From Mixophyes australis (Eukaryota > Chordata > Amphibia > Anura > Limnodynastidae), in assembly GCA_036250195.1 (NCBI GenBank), contig JAVHZZ010000004.1, positions 253,114,728 through 253,178,727 on the forward strand: a stretch of DNA of 64,000 nt, given 5' to 3'. Of the stretch, positions 20,845-32,244 are shown piece after piece (position 1 is the first letter of the stretch; each line of letters starts with the position of its first letter). A program made the position numbers and the translations under genes. The notes beneath the pieces were generated by a model. It was given only the letters and a program-made list of their open reading frames with translations. It was not told where the DNA came from and searched no databases.

Positions 20845-20990
20845 TGCATCATCACCACCATTTATTTATATAGCACCACTAATTCCGCAGCGCTGTACAG
20901 AGAACTCACTCATATCAGTCCCTGCCCCATTGAGGCTTACAGTCTAAATTTCCTAACACACACAGACACAGGTCAATTTGTTAGCAAATT
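20845..20990 (-). mobile_element. SINE 3' tail, 5'-truncated
   Basis: On the minus strand it matches the 3' half of the SINE at 41428-41775: GGTCAATTT region, TTAGACTGTAAG, GGGGCAGGGACTGA, CAGCGCTGCGGAAT, then CTATATAAATAAATGG and GATGATG. The tRNA-like head is missing, as expected for a 5'-truncated retroposed copy. Confidence 0.75.
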
Positions 20991-21070
20991 TCAGATTTAT
21001 GAGCTTATTCTCATATAGAAGTGCATTTCACAAACATATTTGGCTGTTGTTTCTATTATAGGTGGCTCAG

Positions 21071-21289
21071 TTAACTTTTTTGCCATGTACATTCTAATGT
21101 TGCCAGTTGTTCTACCCCCTTAATATCTTGATACAGGACTGCCCCTAGTCCCATATTGGAGGCTTCTGTCTGTAGTACAAATTGTTTAGTAAAGCCCGTA
21201 GACAGTAAAACAGTATGCTCACAAAGGATATGTTTGATAGTAATTAATGAATCCTGGCTGTCACACACCAGGCTCTCAGGTTCTGTCAC
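21071..21289 (-). pseudogene. Gypsy-type RNase H fragment
   Basis: A 72-codon frame with FTKQFVLQTEASNMGLGAVL, the start of the RNase H fold of Ty3/gypsy pol (usually FVLQTDAS; the first catalytic Asp is Glu here). The rest of RNase H and integrase are absent. It lies downstream, in sense, of the RT fragment at 23472-23846 but 2.2 kb away, so the two may be one decayed element split by the LTR-like block between them. Confidence 0.65.
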
Positions 21290-21669
21290 TTACCTGTTTG
21301 CTGCCATGCCAAGTTGCCCCTGCGGTCTTCAGGCTCTGCTGGTTTGAGACCTCTCTGTAAGATGCTGTCCAATCTGTCTCCACTCCAGAGATCCCTCCAG
21401 AATCAGCATCTTGGATTCGGTCACATGATTCCTCTCAGCCAATCAAGTAATAAGAGCCTCCATTTCATATTCCCTCCAAAACCAGTCCATGGAAGCTGCC
21501 ATCTTGGATATAGTCACCTGATCCAGTTCAGCAACTCAAAGTGCTGTTTCTGCTCAGCTGATTGCAGTCTCCAATCAGAAATCAACAACAACTATAAAAG
21601 GACTTCCTGGAGCCCTTACCTGTTACCAGTGTAACATTGTATTTCAGATGACAACCTGGTTCCCAGCAG

Positions 21670-21877
21670 TTTGCAATCTTTCTCTCTATCTCTCTATCTC
21701 TCTATCTCTCTATCTCTCTATCTCTCTATCTCTCTATCTCTCTATCTCTCTATCTATTTATCCATCTATCCTTATCTATCTATCCATCTATCCTAATCTA
21801 TCTATCTATCCATCTACCCTAATCTATCTATCTATCCATCTACCCTAATCTATCTATCTATCTATCCATCTATCCTA

Positions 21878-21912
<35 letters not shown>

Positions 21913-21972
21913 CTAATCTATCCATCTATCCATCTATCCTAATCTATCTATCTAATCTATCTAATCTATCTA
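21670..21972. repeat. (TATC/TCTC)n microsatellite
   Basis: About 300 bp of TATC, TCTC and CATC tetranucleotide variants. The Ser-Ile-Leu-rich frame through it is an artefact. Confidence 0.95.
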
Positions 21973-22016
21973 GCCAGCCAGCCAGCCAGTCAGCTCTGAC
22001 AGCGCAGTCGACATTC

Positions 22017-22470
22017 TGGCTCCAATTCCTGCAATCTTGTTCCATCCACTCTGGTTTCATTCCGATTAGAGCAATCCTCTTCCAACATTCTGGTTCCATT
22101 CCGGTTACAGCAATCCTCTTCCAGCATTCTGGTTCCATTCCGGTTACAGCAATCCTCTTCCAGCATTCTGGTTACAGCAATCCTCTTCCAGCATTCTGGT
22201 TACAGCAATCCTCTTCCAGCATTCTGGTTACAGCAATCCTCTTCCAGCATTCTGGTTACAGCAATCCTCTTCCAGCATTCTGGTTACAGCAATCCTCTTC
22301 CAGCATTCTGGTTACAGCAATCCTCTTCCAGCATTCTGGTTACAGCAATCCTCTTCCAGCATTCTGGTTACAGCAATCCTCTTCCAGCATTCTGGTTACA
22401 GCAATCCTCTTCCAGCATTCTGGTTACAGCAATCCTCTTCCAGCATTCTGGTTACAGCAATCCTCTTTTA
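22017..22470. repeat. 28-bp minisatellite
   Basis: About a dozen nearly perfect units (GGTTACAGCAATCCTCTT then CCAGCATTCT) from 22141. Longer variant units precede them, containing GGTTCCATTCCGGTTACAG. Noncoding. Confidence 0.92.
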
Positions 22471-22682
22471 GCATTCCAGTTACAGCATTCCGTTTACAGT
22501 CCGGTCCAGCAGTCCAGTTCCAGTTTGCTCTCCCCTGCTAGTATATTCACCATCTGCACTAGTCCATTCACTACATGCAGAGGAACATTACCAGGCCACC
22601 CAGCTTTATCCACGTAGTCACCAGTCCAGTTTCAGAGACACAACCCAGTCTGGGTACAGACAGATCCTCAGGTGTGACACTG

Positions 22683-23471
22683 ACACTCAGAAGACCATGT
22701 TACAGGATGGACAGCCTATGCCACCATGTCTGTTGTGTTGCTGGGGACCAGTTGGGCTTGCTTGCCACCATATTCTTTTCAATCAGACATCCTGTGTGTT
22801 CTCCTGGCTGAAGTTATTCCTCTCCTGAATAACTCGGCTCTTCTCACTGGTGCATGAAAAGCTGTCTGGGATTATCCCAACGCTTGCCACCAGAAATCTG
22901 TGACAGGATGAACCGCCTATGTCACCCTGTTTGATGTGTTGTTTGGGACCGGTTGGGCTTGCCTTGCCACCATCCACTTATTTTTATCCCAAATGTGCCC
23001 TTTAACCACAGTAGGAGGGGTTTAAGCTGCTGCCACCACTGGACTCTTTTGCGGTATCCAGAACCGCGTCTTTCTGTGTAATTGTCGCTGCTAGTGTATC
23101 GCCAAACTGGGCACCTGGCTGGTACCATTGACCTCTTCCTTTAGATCAGGGTTGCTGTGGATGGCTCCCCCCCCTGGCCTATCACAATGCCAGCGCTGCT
23201 GGGTAGCGGGCAGAATGGTGGTACTAGACGCTGGGTCCAAACCGCAGAACAACTGGATAATGGATTAGATTTGGGTCTAATCAGCAGGTCACAGGAATTA
23301 CAGCAGGGAAGTAGTTGTCAAGCAGGCTATTGAAGCAAATGATGTTTATTAGCTCAAGTGTCCTAACAAACACAGTTACACTAGTGTAAGGTACCAGTGA
23401 TCAGAAGGTCAGATGGTACAATAATACATGGTCAAACAGTCTTTCTTTTATACAGAATTACACACATGTTG
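22683..23471. repeat. Degenerate retroelement flank with internal duplication
   Basis: A segment of about 80 bp is present twice at about 22699-22779 and 22899-22975. Landmarks: ACAGGATG, GCCTATG, TGATGTGTTG or TGTTGTGTTG, GGTTGGGCTTGC, TTGCCACCAT. The region adjoins the RT fragment and may be LTR-derived. No intact structure. Confidence 0.4.
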
Positions 23472-23846
23472 TCAGGGGGTTACAAAAAGCAGAAAAGACG
23501 CATGTGCACCAGGAAGTCCGAAGAGCATATGTACAATTTGACGCAAATCTAGGGGGGTAGAAAAAGGTGTTTTGTGCTTGGACTTATTGGTCAGCTTTAT
23601 CTGCAAATAACCTTTTGTAAGATTGATGGTAGAAATACACTTGGCTGATCCAATTTGATCAATGAGTTCATCCTCCTGCTGCATAGGGTAAACATCAAAT
23701 TTCGAAACCACATTCACCTTGTGGGATTCTTCACAAAGACTGGTAATTCTGTTAGATTTAGGGACAAGTGCAATAGGGTTACACCATCCACTAGGGGACT
23801 TTTCTATGAAACCTAAGCGTAGCATGTCATGTACTTCCTTTATCAC
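23472..23846 (-). pseudogene. Gypsy-type reverse transcriptase fragment
   Basis: A 124-codon frame covering the N-terminal third of a Ty3/gypsy RT: EVHDMLRLGFIEKSPSGWCNPIALVPK, KVNVVSKFDVYPMQQEDELIDQIG, ISTINLTKGYLQIKL and a worn MPFGL-like block (VHMLFGLPGAHASF). The YxDD catalytic motif is not included, so it cannot be functional. Sequence differs clearly from elements A and B, so it comes from another gypsy lineage. Confidence 0.8.
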
Positions 23847-25259
23847 CTGTTCTGATTTTCCCCTACAGAGTCTTTATGGCCTTTGACGGACATTACACCT
23901 TAACACCTAACGCAAAGACACGAGCATCACAATTATACAGCCACTTTTGTGCCTGTTGTGTATTTAATAAATTGTCTCAAGCTAATTAACTAACAAAATC
24001 CAGCATATGCACAGCATATTGTAAGACATTTTCCATGAGTAGTTTGAAGATACTACAAGATTGCCTCTTATAAAGTAGCTCAAATTGTGAAAAGCGTGTT
24101 GAGGCCCGAGGCCCCTCGCGTACAGCAAAAAACAAGTACGGGAGAAGTTCGTCCAATCGCTCGTAAGTTTCAATAAACCTTTTCAAAATTTTAAAGTGTG
24201 ATTAAAAAGTTTAACTAGACCAAATTACAAAAAAGTATTACACATCAATGGGCGCTAGATCTATTATTACACATACCAATTAAATATCAAAAGCCAATCA
24301 AGTGTAATAAATATCAACACATTGTGAAGTGTCTCTAGTCCAAGAATAATACAATCTGTATTAAACTCTTTCTTCAAGTGAATTGTCCTTTCTAAGTTCC
24401 ACATATTTCAAAACATGCAATATGAAAAGAAAAAACACATATATAGTGTAATATTCCTCAATAGAGACAATGACAGCACATGTGTATCTCTGGTATTGTA
24501 ACATAAGGAGGCATTTAGCTGGCAATATGCAGAGAAAGCAGGGAAGTAGAGTAAAACATTGGCACAGTTATGTACCTAGGTGGAGATTAAACCAGGTAAA
24601 AACATATGTGTAGTTTAAAATTGGTTTACTTACATGATTTAAAAGCTGCTTCCTCTCAGCAAACAGACAGGGTGGGTCTGATAGTCTAAACAGAGCCAGG
24701 GATGGGTGTTTCCTTTTAAAGAGAAGGTGGGTGTGTCACCTGTCCATCAAGCTAGGCCTGTGAGAGGAGTGTCAGGTATAAAACCCTGCTTGTTTCATTG
24801 TTCAGGGAGATCAACGCTGGGCTAGCTGGCTGATCTGGACAGAGAGCTGGACTATGTATAGTAAGCGTTGAGGGTCTCTATAATTGCTGTGCAAGTATAC
24901 GGTGTCAAAACATTATTACCATCCTGACAATAAAGAACCATAAAAAGGAAGAAGTTGTACGCATGTGCTTCTGCAGTAGCGGGCTCTTGCCACAGTATAT
25001 AATAAACCAATTAAACCGGTGATAAATGGTTATAAGTGAAACCACGCTCCCTTTGTAAGTGCCATGAGTGAGAGAACATTCTCTTAAGGGAAAGCCTCTT
25101 AGGTTAATATGCTTACTCAAATGCAAATAAATGGGATCATTCAGAAGGTATAGTATTCCATTTATATGTAGGATTCCAGAATGAAACTCCAAAGGCATTC
25201 AAAAAAATGAGACTAAAAAAAAGGAGGCATGTAGTGCATTACCTCTAAAAACAATATGA
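23847..25259. other. Unannotated DNA with a possible TATA promoter
   Basis: No gene recognised. GTGTCAGGTATAAAACCCTG near 24768-24787 resembles a retroelement core promoter on the plus strand, but I could not delimit an LTR around it. Confidence 0.35.
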
Positions 25260-25875
25260 TTTTATTAAAACCAACTGGAATATAAAATTGAATCACAGCA
25301 ATATATAGGTATGGTGTCTCCCAAACTCCATAAGAATTAAACCCCGCCTACCAGATTTAGTAGATCTATTTCACATATAGCAACCTTTTTATAGGGCCAA
25401 ATAAACCAGCAGTGATACAGGGTAGGTGAAGCGGAAGTCCCACGATTAAGGTGATAGCTCTTAGCCAACGTGTTTCAACCTGTGGGGTCTTTATCAAGGC
25501 ATACAAATACGAAATTGTATGCTCTGCTGATCCGGACCATGGTCAAAGGAAACCTAAAATGCAGACATATAGGTAGTGTTTAGACAGGGCTTACCCAAAA
25601 TTGATCCCTATAGAGTGGATAGAATTATGAAAGTTCCCATTGTTGACTTCTGCTGGTAGCATATGTGAGGACATTCTGGTCCGCAATGACAAGAGTTCCT
25701 CTCCTCCATCCGCAACCAAGGTATTTTTGACTTGTATAGCTGATGCCAAGTTCCATGTCCTATGAATACACACAAAGAATACTGGTGAACTGCTCCAAGA
25801 CTGCGGTCCCCACTAGCTGACTAGAATTATGACGTTCTGGACTAAACCGCTTGACTGCAAAGTCAGACAATGTCT
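25260..25875. other. Interspersed repeat with worn hammerhead-like motif
   Basis: At 25459-25495 on the minus strand: GCC, TTGATAA, then ACC/GGT stem, GAAACACGTT, GGC. This has the layout of the motif at 19109 but a mutated core (TTGATAA for CTGATGA). The rest is AT-rich and unassigned. Confidence 0.35.
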
Positions 25876-26067
25876 GTATCTAAAACAAAAAGACAGTTGT
25901 CAGCGCATATCCTTTACACTGCATACCTGTGTGTGTCTAGCAAAATAAAAACATGAGGTATTACCGTATTTCCCCATGTATAAAACGCACCTTAATTTTG
26001 GGGCCCAAAATGAAAAAAAAGATGTATTACAAAAAGTTATTGAACTCAAGTTTTATTTATCATAAAA

Positions 26068-27318
26068 CTACTTATCATCACTGTCAGAACTTTCATCCAT
26101 TATCTTGTCCTCATCTGTGTTTGATGACGAATCGCTGTCTTCATATATTGCCTCGTCCTCAGTTCCATCTAAGGCATTTGAAATGCCAAACTTCTTAAAT
26201 GACTTGACAATGATCTCAAAATTGATATTATCCCAGGATCTTTTCACCCAGGTACAAACTTCTCCTATAGTTGGCTTTTTCACTCTTCCTGCTGGTGTCA
26301 AATTGTCCCCAGAAGATTTCATCCATTGGTTCCATTCCTCTCTCATGGTAGCTTTGAAGGGTTTGTTAATGCTGACATCAAGTGGTTGGAGCTGGGATGT
26401 CAAGCCTCCAGGTATGACGGCAAGTTTTGTTTTTTGCTCTGCAGCAATCTTCTTTGTGTTTGGTGTTATGTGTGCCCTGAACTGATCAACCACCAATAGG
26501 GCAGGTTTGCGTAAGAGCCCACCTGGTCTCCTGCTCCAAACTTTCTCAAACCAGATCTTCATCCCATTCTGATCCATCCAACCCTTGTCATGAACGTGGA
26601 CAATCACTCCTCGAGGGATGACTTCTTTTGGCATTGTTTTGCGTTTGAAAATCAGCATAGGAGGCAGCTTGGTTCCGTCGGCACAACAAGCTAGAACAAA
26701 TGTATAATGGCTCTTTTCATGTCCACTTGTCTTCACAATTACAGTTTTCACCCCCTTCTTATCAACAGTTCTGTTACTTAGGACATCAAATTGAAGAGGG
26801 ACTTCATCCATATTTGCAATCTGTCCCAACTCAATCTGATGTGTCTTCCGACATTGAGTGACAAAACGATGAAATTCAAGGACCTTCTGCTCATAGCTTT
26901 CAGGCATCCTTTGGGCAAGTCGGGTGCATGTATGCATGCTTAGTCCATTCCGTTTCATGAACCTGAAGCACCAATTGTGTTCTCCTTTGAAGTCAGTAAC
27001 TTCATTTGTATCAACAATTCTTCTTGCCTCATGCTGAACCATCTTTGTGAACACAGGAATTCCAATTGCCCTTTGCTCTTCAATCCATATCTTCAATTCT
27101 CTCTCTAAATCAGGCCATTTTGCTGACTTGCCTCTCATAGCCTTCTTCTGCCGTGGCGTTTTCAGTAGGGTTTCTTCTTCCCGTAGCCAGTCTCGGATTG
27201 TTTTCTCAGTTGGGGGCGGACCAAACTTACGCTCAGCAGCACGATTTCCATTCAGTTTTGCAAACTGGATCACTTTTAATTTGAAATCAGCACTGTATGA
27301 AAATCTTTTCTGAGCCAT
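26068..27318 (-). CDS. Pogo-like transposase
   Basis: 416 residues. An N-terminal helix-turn-helix of the Brinker/POGK type (about 1-50; FSYSADFKLKVIQFAKLNGN) is followed by a CENP-B-type DNA-binding domain (about 65-135). The DDE_1-type catalytic core has D171 (NMDEVP), D278 (LLVVDQFRAH) and D314 (LQPLDVS), spaced D,D35D. The C terminus is a Ser/Asp/Glu-rich tail. Length and triad fit an intact pogo transposase that would act in the nucleus on the element's inverted ends. Its closest named relative appears to be the POGK (Passer-like) group, by N-terminal signature. No stops or frameshifts. Confidence 0.93.
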   Translation of the reverse strand: MAQKRFSYSADFKLKVIQFAKLNGNRAAERKFGPPPTEKTIRDWLREEETLLKTPRQKKAMRGKSAKWPDLERELKIWIEEQRAIGIPVFTKMVQHEARRIVDTNEVTDFKGEHNWCFRFMKRNGLSMHTCTRLAQRMPESYEQKVLEFHRFVTQCRKTHQIELGQIANMDEVPLQFDVLSNRTVDKKGVKTVIVKTSGHEKSHYTFVLACCADGTKLPPMLIFKRKTMPKEVIPRGVIVHVHDKGWMDQNGMKIWFEKVWSRRPGGLLRKPALLVVDQFRAHITPNTKKIAAEQKTKLAVIPGGLTSQLQPLDVSINKPFKATMREEWNQWMKSSGDNLTPAGRVKKPTIGEVCTWVKRSWDNINFEIIVKSFKKFGISNALDGTEDEAIYEDSDSSSNTDEDKIMDESSDSDDK

Positions 27319-27467
27319 TTCTGGGCAGAATGTGGAATGGTACTGATTTTATACGGTACCGTAATTACAGGATATGGTATTGTAACCTTTTCACTGCTGA
27401 AACTGCTGCTTTATTATTATAGCATGCAATGTGCAGAAGGAGGAATCAAAAGGCTCTTTCTATTTTC

Positions 27468-27770
27468 TGTCACAGAGCACACTAGAGGAGCTTTCAATAT
27501 TTTGTCACAGAGCACACTAGAGCTTGCAATTTGTTGTCACAGAGCACACTAGAGGAGCTTTCAATATTTTGTCACAGATCACACTAGAGCTTGCAATTTG
27601 TTGTCACAGAGCACACTAGAGGAGCCTGCAATTTGTTGTCACAGAGCACGCTAGAGGAGCTTTCAATATTTTGTCACATAGCAAACTAGAGGAGCTTTCA
27701 ATATTTTGTCACAGAGCACACTAGAGCTTGCAATTTGTTGTCCCAGATTCACTAGAGGAGCTTACAATAG
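27468..27770. repeat. Minisatellite inside the pogo element
   Basis: Units of about 35 bp alternate two variants: TTGTCACAGAGCACACTAGAG followed by GAGCTTTCAATATT or CTTGCAATT. About nine units lie upstream (in sense) of the transposase start. Confidence 0.9.
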
Positions 27771-27800
27771 TCCCACATTGAGTCCCACATGAGCGCTACT

Positions 27801-27960
27801 GCACAGTCTTGTTGACAAGAGACAAGTCACGTAGACACACCCCAAGCGTGTCTACGTGACTTGTCTAATATCATCAACGCTGTGCAGATTTTATCAGACA
27901 AACACGCTGGAATCGGTAGTCATCGGCAGTCATCGGAACTGTCAGTCACGTGACTGACAG
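27801..27960. repeat. Two strong palindromes in the pogo 5' region
   Basis: 27820-27838 and 27848-27866 are perfect 19-bp inverted arms (AGACAAGTCACGTAGACAC type), extended imperfectly out to GCACAG/CTGTGC at 27801-27888. 27939-27960 is a perfect 22-bp palindrome centred on CACGTG. They may bind transposase or host bHLH factors; untested. Confidence 0.85.
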
Positions 27961-28624
27961 CGCCGAGACTGTGGGAGGCACCTGAAGAACTTGAGGTCCT
28001 TTTGCAAAGTAACGGGGAAATGCTGGACACGCTGGAGCTGATTAGCGGGGACTCCTCACACCAGATGCCGACTTCTTCAATCAGGTAAGTAGCGCTTGCA
28101 GTGTATAAGACGCAATAACTATAAGTTTTTAGACCCAAAATTTGGGGGAAAAAGGTGCGTCTTATACATGGGGAAATACGGTAGTTCATATTTTGATCAA
28201 AACGTTTAAGCCTGCATCCCAGCGGCAAGGGCACCTCATTATATGCAGGTCCTACACTGATCTATATGCTTTAAACACCATGCAGTTAAAATCAGATTTA
28301 CTCACCTCCCAGGTATAGGGGTTTACATCTAGCAGCTGTCCATCAAGCCTATTTAAGGCACATTTGGGTGTGGCTCACAAGCCAGCCCTTGCTAGATGTA
28401 AACCCCTATACCTGGGAGGTGAGTGCATCTGATTTTAACTGCATTTTAATGGTGTTTAAAGCATATAGATCAGTGTAAGACCTGCATAGAATGAGGTGCC
28501 CTTGACGCTGGGATGCAGGCTTAAATGTTTTAATAAAAATATGTACTAATACCTCATGTTTTCATTTTGCTAGACACACACAGATATGCAGTGTAAAGGA
28601 TAAGCAACAACTTTCTTTTTGTTT

Positions 28625-29445
28625 TGTGTACATATATGGGCATTTATATTGCCACGCAGCTGGTACCATATACAATATGGGATATACCGAGCGCGGGCTT
28701 ATTGCCAAGCAGCTGGTACCATATATAATGTCGGATATACTGAATGCGGGCTTGTTTTATCTCAGGTTTTGCTTCAAAATATTGCCTTATTGTCATAGCA
28801 GCTGTGCATCAAGCCTATTTAGGGCACATTTAGGTGTGGCTCACAAGCCAGCCCTTGCTTGATGTATTATTGGTGCACTAGCACTTTCTGATGATGGAAA
28901 TTGGATTGTAGATATAAGATATAACTTTTATTAGGTATTTGATTTAAAATAAGCAAAATGTGAGTTAAAATAGTTAAAAATACTCGCTATCTGTACATAA
29001 AATCTCCATAATATTAGGACTTATGCTGGTAAAGAATTATAGTAGCACTGTGGTATTAATTATATCAAATTTTGCTATTATTTGGACCACATTGAACTAA
29101 CATTGAATCCTCCCCGTATGTTGGATTATATTCTAGTGATATTATTGATCAGTACCAAGATTCGTTATTAGAAAGTTATTGCAAATAGCCTGTAAAGCTA
29201 TAGAGTCACTAAATAGTACGGGGGGTGTATTGCTATCTACCTAAAAAATACCTCCTAAATAACTCTGGGTATATCGGGGTATCAACAGCTGCCAATGTAA
29301 GAGATATCGAGTTAACAGACAGCGAGGACGCCAATCAGCACCTATTTAGTCTTTTTGTGGTTTTCTATACAATCAACCTAAAGCATTTTATATTGATAGT
29401 CGGAGGAACACATAGTTCAATGTTTATGTTATATAAGAGATGAGG
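28625..29445. repeat. Repeat-derived flank of the foldback
   Basis: A unit of about 57 bp (CAGCTGGTACCATATA...GGATAT...GCGGGCTT) occurs twice at about 28660-28755. A variant of the foldback loop sits at 28797-28862. The rest is AT-rich with no gene seen. Confidence 0.55.
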
Positions 29446-29556
29446 TAGCGAGCGTAGCGTCTCGCCGACGCGCGTTTTGCTAGTGCTTTTTCAAGGCCAA
29501 TCGATGGGTAGGATTAGCAGGCTTTTTATGAAAAGCCTACTAAAACTACCCATCAG
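29446..29556. repeat. GC-rich motif plus hairpin
   Basis: On the minus strand, GCCTTGAAAAAGCAC...AAAACGCGCGTCGGC recalls the hammerhead-like layout at 19109 with a lost core. It is followed by an inverted repeat at 29500-29556, GATGGGTAG...AGGCTTTT against AAAAGCCT...CTACCCATC. Confidence 0.5.
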
Positions 29557-31530
29557 TTAATATCATAAGTATCATAAGTACCACACTATGTATTGTGATA
29601 CTTATAATCATGACACCTGGCAGATGACAGACACGTACAACTTCTTGCTTGGAAAAACACTTTATAATGTTCACAGCACAAACAGCACTGCAGGCTTTTG
29701 TTAGGATGACATATAGGATAGACTAAAAAGAAACACACTAGGAACAGATTTTCTTGTGGGTATCCCCTTTTGTGATTATGTTTACTTGATATCAAAGGAA
29801 ATCAGGCACGTAAATATCAATCCCATTGAGGATATTTCAAATATTCCACTGGTCCCTCACCAATCCTCAAAGATTTATAGTGAGTATAGAGTATATAGTG
29901 CATTACCTCCCATTTTATTAATAAACAAACTTCTCCAAGCAGAATAAAAACATGGAAAGACAACATACTCCCAGAGGCAATAGAGTCTATCTGCCTACTA
30001 GAAAACATCACATGTTGGCACACAGCAAAAGTGCTTTGGACCCCGAAGATGCTGGAGATGCAGACTGGAAGGACAGATGTCCATAGGCTTTCTGGGGAGA
30101 AAAAAACTGCTGCCGATACATTTTAATCCACAGGTCTTCTTCAAGGAATGCCTTGAAAAAGACCTGTGGGTTGAAACGCATCAGTCCTTTCTTCTGATCA
30201 TTTTACTCGGATCCTCAAAATGAATATTAATCAGAATGTGAAAGGTAAATTAGCATTTACTTAATTTAAAAGTGTATATTTCTGCAGCAAGTATTCACTG
30301 AGGTCCAGGTATGATGGGCAGCAGGGTGACTGAGTGAATGGTGATGTGAGATTTAGCAGCAGAGATACACGGTGGTGCAGGTGCTGCTGGAAAGCTCGGT
30401 GAATGAAACAGGTGAGTGTAAATTTCTGCAACAAGGATTCACACTAAGTCCAGGGAAGCTGGGCAGCAGGATGGCTGGATCAGCAGTGAAGGTAAGGAGC
30501 CAGGAGTAGGCACAACCTTTCAGGTAGAGAGACTCAAAGAACTGGCACAAGATGAATGAACCAGGTGCTTTAAGTAGTCTAGCCATTCGAGGGCAGTGTC
30601 CAATAGGCAGCAATGGAACTCTTTAAAAGATGGGCCTGCAAATATGAAACAATGTGTACCAAAAAAACATTCCCTACACCATTACACCACAATGACTAGC
30701 ATGTACTGTTGACATAAAGCAGAATAAATCTATTGATTCATGTTGTGTAAGCCAAATTCTGATCCTACCATCTGCATGTTACAGCAGAAAAAGAGATTTG
30801 TAACATTTTTCTAATCTTCAGTTGTCCAATTTGGTGAGCCAGTGTCCTCTATAGCCTCCTTCTCATCTTCTTAGCTGACAGGAGTGGAACCCAGTGATCT
30901 TCTGTTGCTGTAGACGATCCACTTTAAGTTTTGACATGCTCTTCTGCACACCACTGTTGTAATGCATGGTTATTTAAATTACTATTGCTTTCCTCTCTGC
31001 TCATTTTCCTCTGACCTCTCACATTAACAAGGCATTTTTACCCACAGAACTGCCACTCACTAGATGTTTTTAGTTTGCGCACAAGTATCTATAAATTCTA
31101 GAGTGTTCTGAGCAAAAATCCCAGGAGATTATCAGTTTCTGAGATACTCAAACACATAAGAAATTATAGTGTTTTATATACAAGCATGAACAGTTCAGAT
31201 ATAAACTCATCTAACCCAGAATATACTAAAATAAAATAAAAATAAAATGTATGTATAAGTAAATTATAATTGAGGCCAGTTAGGGTTCCCCAGTCAGATA
31301 TTGGGTCAGAGCAGACTCTGCTTAGCAATTTACTATATACAGAGATTAATGTACTATGCTGAACATGTTGCCACAGTTTTCAAACATGAAATATTCTATA
31401 TTTGTACTCTAATAAAAATTGCTCAACACTAAGTCTATTTTTAAGACAATAATGATCCAGACAACTAAAGGTGATATAGCACCAATTACCATAAAACAAA
31501 ACAAAAAATCCAGAAATATTATTACACTAT
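29557..31530. other. Unannotated DNA
   Basis: No gene recognised. At 30143-30184 the plus strand reads GCCTTGAAAAAGACC...GGTTGAAACGCATC, a further degenerate member of the hammerhead-like motif series. Otherwise only short AT-rich runs. Confidence 0.45.
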
Positions 31531-31636
31531 GGGCCTGATGCAAAAAGGGACGTTTCTGCCGATTTTGTGCGTATCATCCGCAGAATCACTCTGCTAATGC
31601 CCAGAACCAGAATACGTGCCTTGATGAATCATGCCC
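31531..31636. mobile_element. Short MITE (GGGCCTGATG ends)
   Basis: 106 bp with inverted ends GGGCCTGATGCA and TGAATCATGCCC, flanked by TAT on both sides. The ends resemble those of the 31925-32244 family. Noncoding. Confidence 0.6.
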
Positions 31637-31924
31637 TATATGTTTTTTAATCTTTTTTTTTCTTTTTGGGTATATTGCATATTTGGGAGAGATTATCACA
31701 TCAAAGGAGAAATTTCATCATCAATGACGAAGATATTCCTCAGAGGACTATGTAATCTATTTTTGATGCAATAGACATTTAACTTAAGCTATACAGTTCA
31801 CCTGAGACTTCTGTTGAACTTATGTTTGATATTTTAGTATTCGTTCTCTTAAAGTACCATTGACAATGACCTAACTGACCTATTTCCACAGATGTATCAG
31901 CAATACATATATGAAGTGCACTGA

Positions 31925-32244
31925 GGGCCTGATTGTGAGTTAGGAGCAAAGCAAAGAAAAGGAGCAACTTTGCACCTGGACAAACCATGTTACAATGCAA
32001 GGGGTACAAATTGAATATTTTTTTTGCATGCAAACAAAATACTGGATGTTTTTTCATGTAGCACACAAATACATGATAGCTTTATTTTTACACTGAAATT
32101 AAATTTGATCTATGACATGCCTTATCCCAACTATAAATCTGTCCCTACATTTTATATTTACCTTCCCCTCTAATGCAACATGGTTTTGCCAAGGTGCAAA
32201 GTTACTCCTTTTCTTTACTTTGCTCCTAAGTCAAAATCAGGCCC
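31925..32244 (-). mobile_element. MITE, CCTGATT...AATCAGG family, copy 2
   Basis: Outer ends GGGCCTGATT and AATCAGGCCC. The inverted arms extend about 90 bp (AGGAGCAAAG...AACTTTGCACCT against AGGTGCAAAGTTA...CTTTGCTCCT). The interior matches the 2068-2379 copy in reverse orientation. The apparent ORFs across it are palindrome shadows. Confidence 0.8.

Larger units (their letters stand above)
21284..22679 (+). repeat. LTR-like block with TATC and 28-bp arrays
   Basis: Starts TGTCACTTACC and ends GGTGTGACA, so the termini are TGTCAC/GTGACA as in elements A and B. A CTATAAAAGG box sits at about 21593. The interior holds (TATC)n and a 28-bp array. No matching 5-bp target duplication is visible (GGTTC against CTGAC), so this is either an old solo LTR or one end of a broken element. 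Confidence 0.45.
25964..28181 (-). mobile_element. Pogo-type DNA transposon (Tc1/mariner superfamily)
   Basis: 2218 bp, with inverted ends CCGTATTTCCCCATGTATAA (left) and the same with one change on the right, followed by GACGCACCTT or AACGCACCTT. It is flanked by the TA target duplication (25962-25963, 28182-28183). The uninterrupted opposite arm of the foldback reads GAGGTATTAGTAC where this arm has GAGGTAT-TA-[element]-TA-GTTC, an internal empty site confirming the boundaries. Transposase is on the minus strand. The noncoding right third holds a minisatellite and two strong palindromes. Confidence 0.93.
25876..28624. repeat. Long foldback element split by a pogo transposon
   Basis: Two arms of about 250-320 bp are inverted copies of one another. 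The left arm (25876-25963 plus 28182-28355) is interrupted by the transposon and the right arm (about 28372-28624) is whole. Matched landmarks: CTTTACACTGCATA, GTGTGTCTAGCAAAAT, ACATGAGGTATTAG, GCCTGCATCCCAGCG, GGGGTTTACATCTAGCA. The loop sequence CATCAAGCCTATTTAAGGCAC recurs in variant form at about 28808. The family is unknown to me. Confidence 0.8.

Noticed and set aside
21648..21848. 66-codon Ser-Leu-Ile ORF
   Set aside because: Read-through of the (TATC/TCTC)n microsatellite.
22141..22470. 28-bp repeats of CRISPR-repeat length
   Set aside because: Units are contiguous without spacers: a minisatellite.
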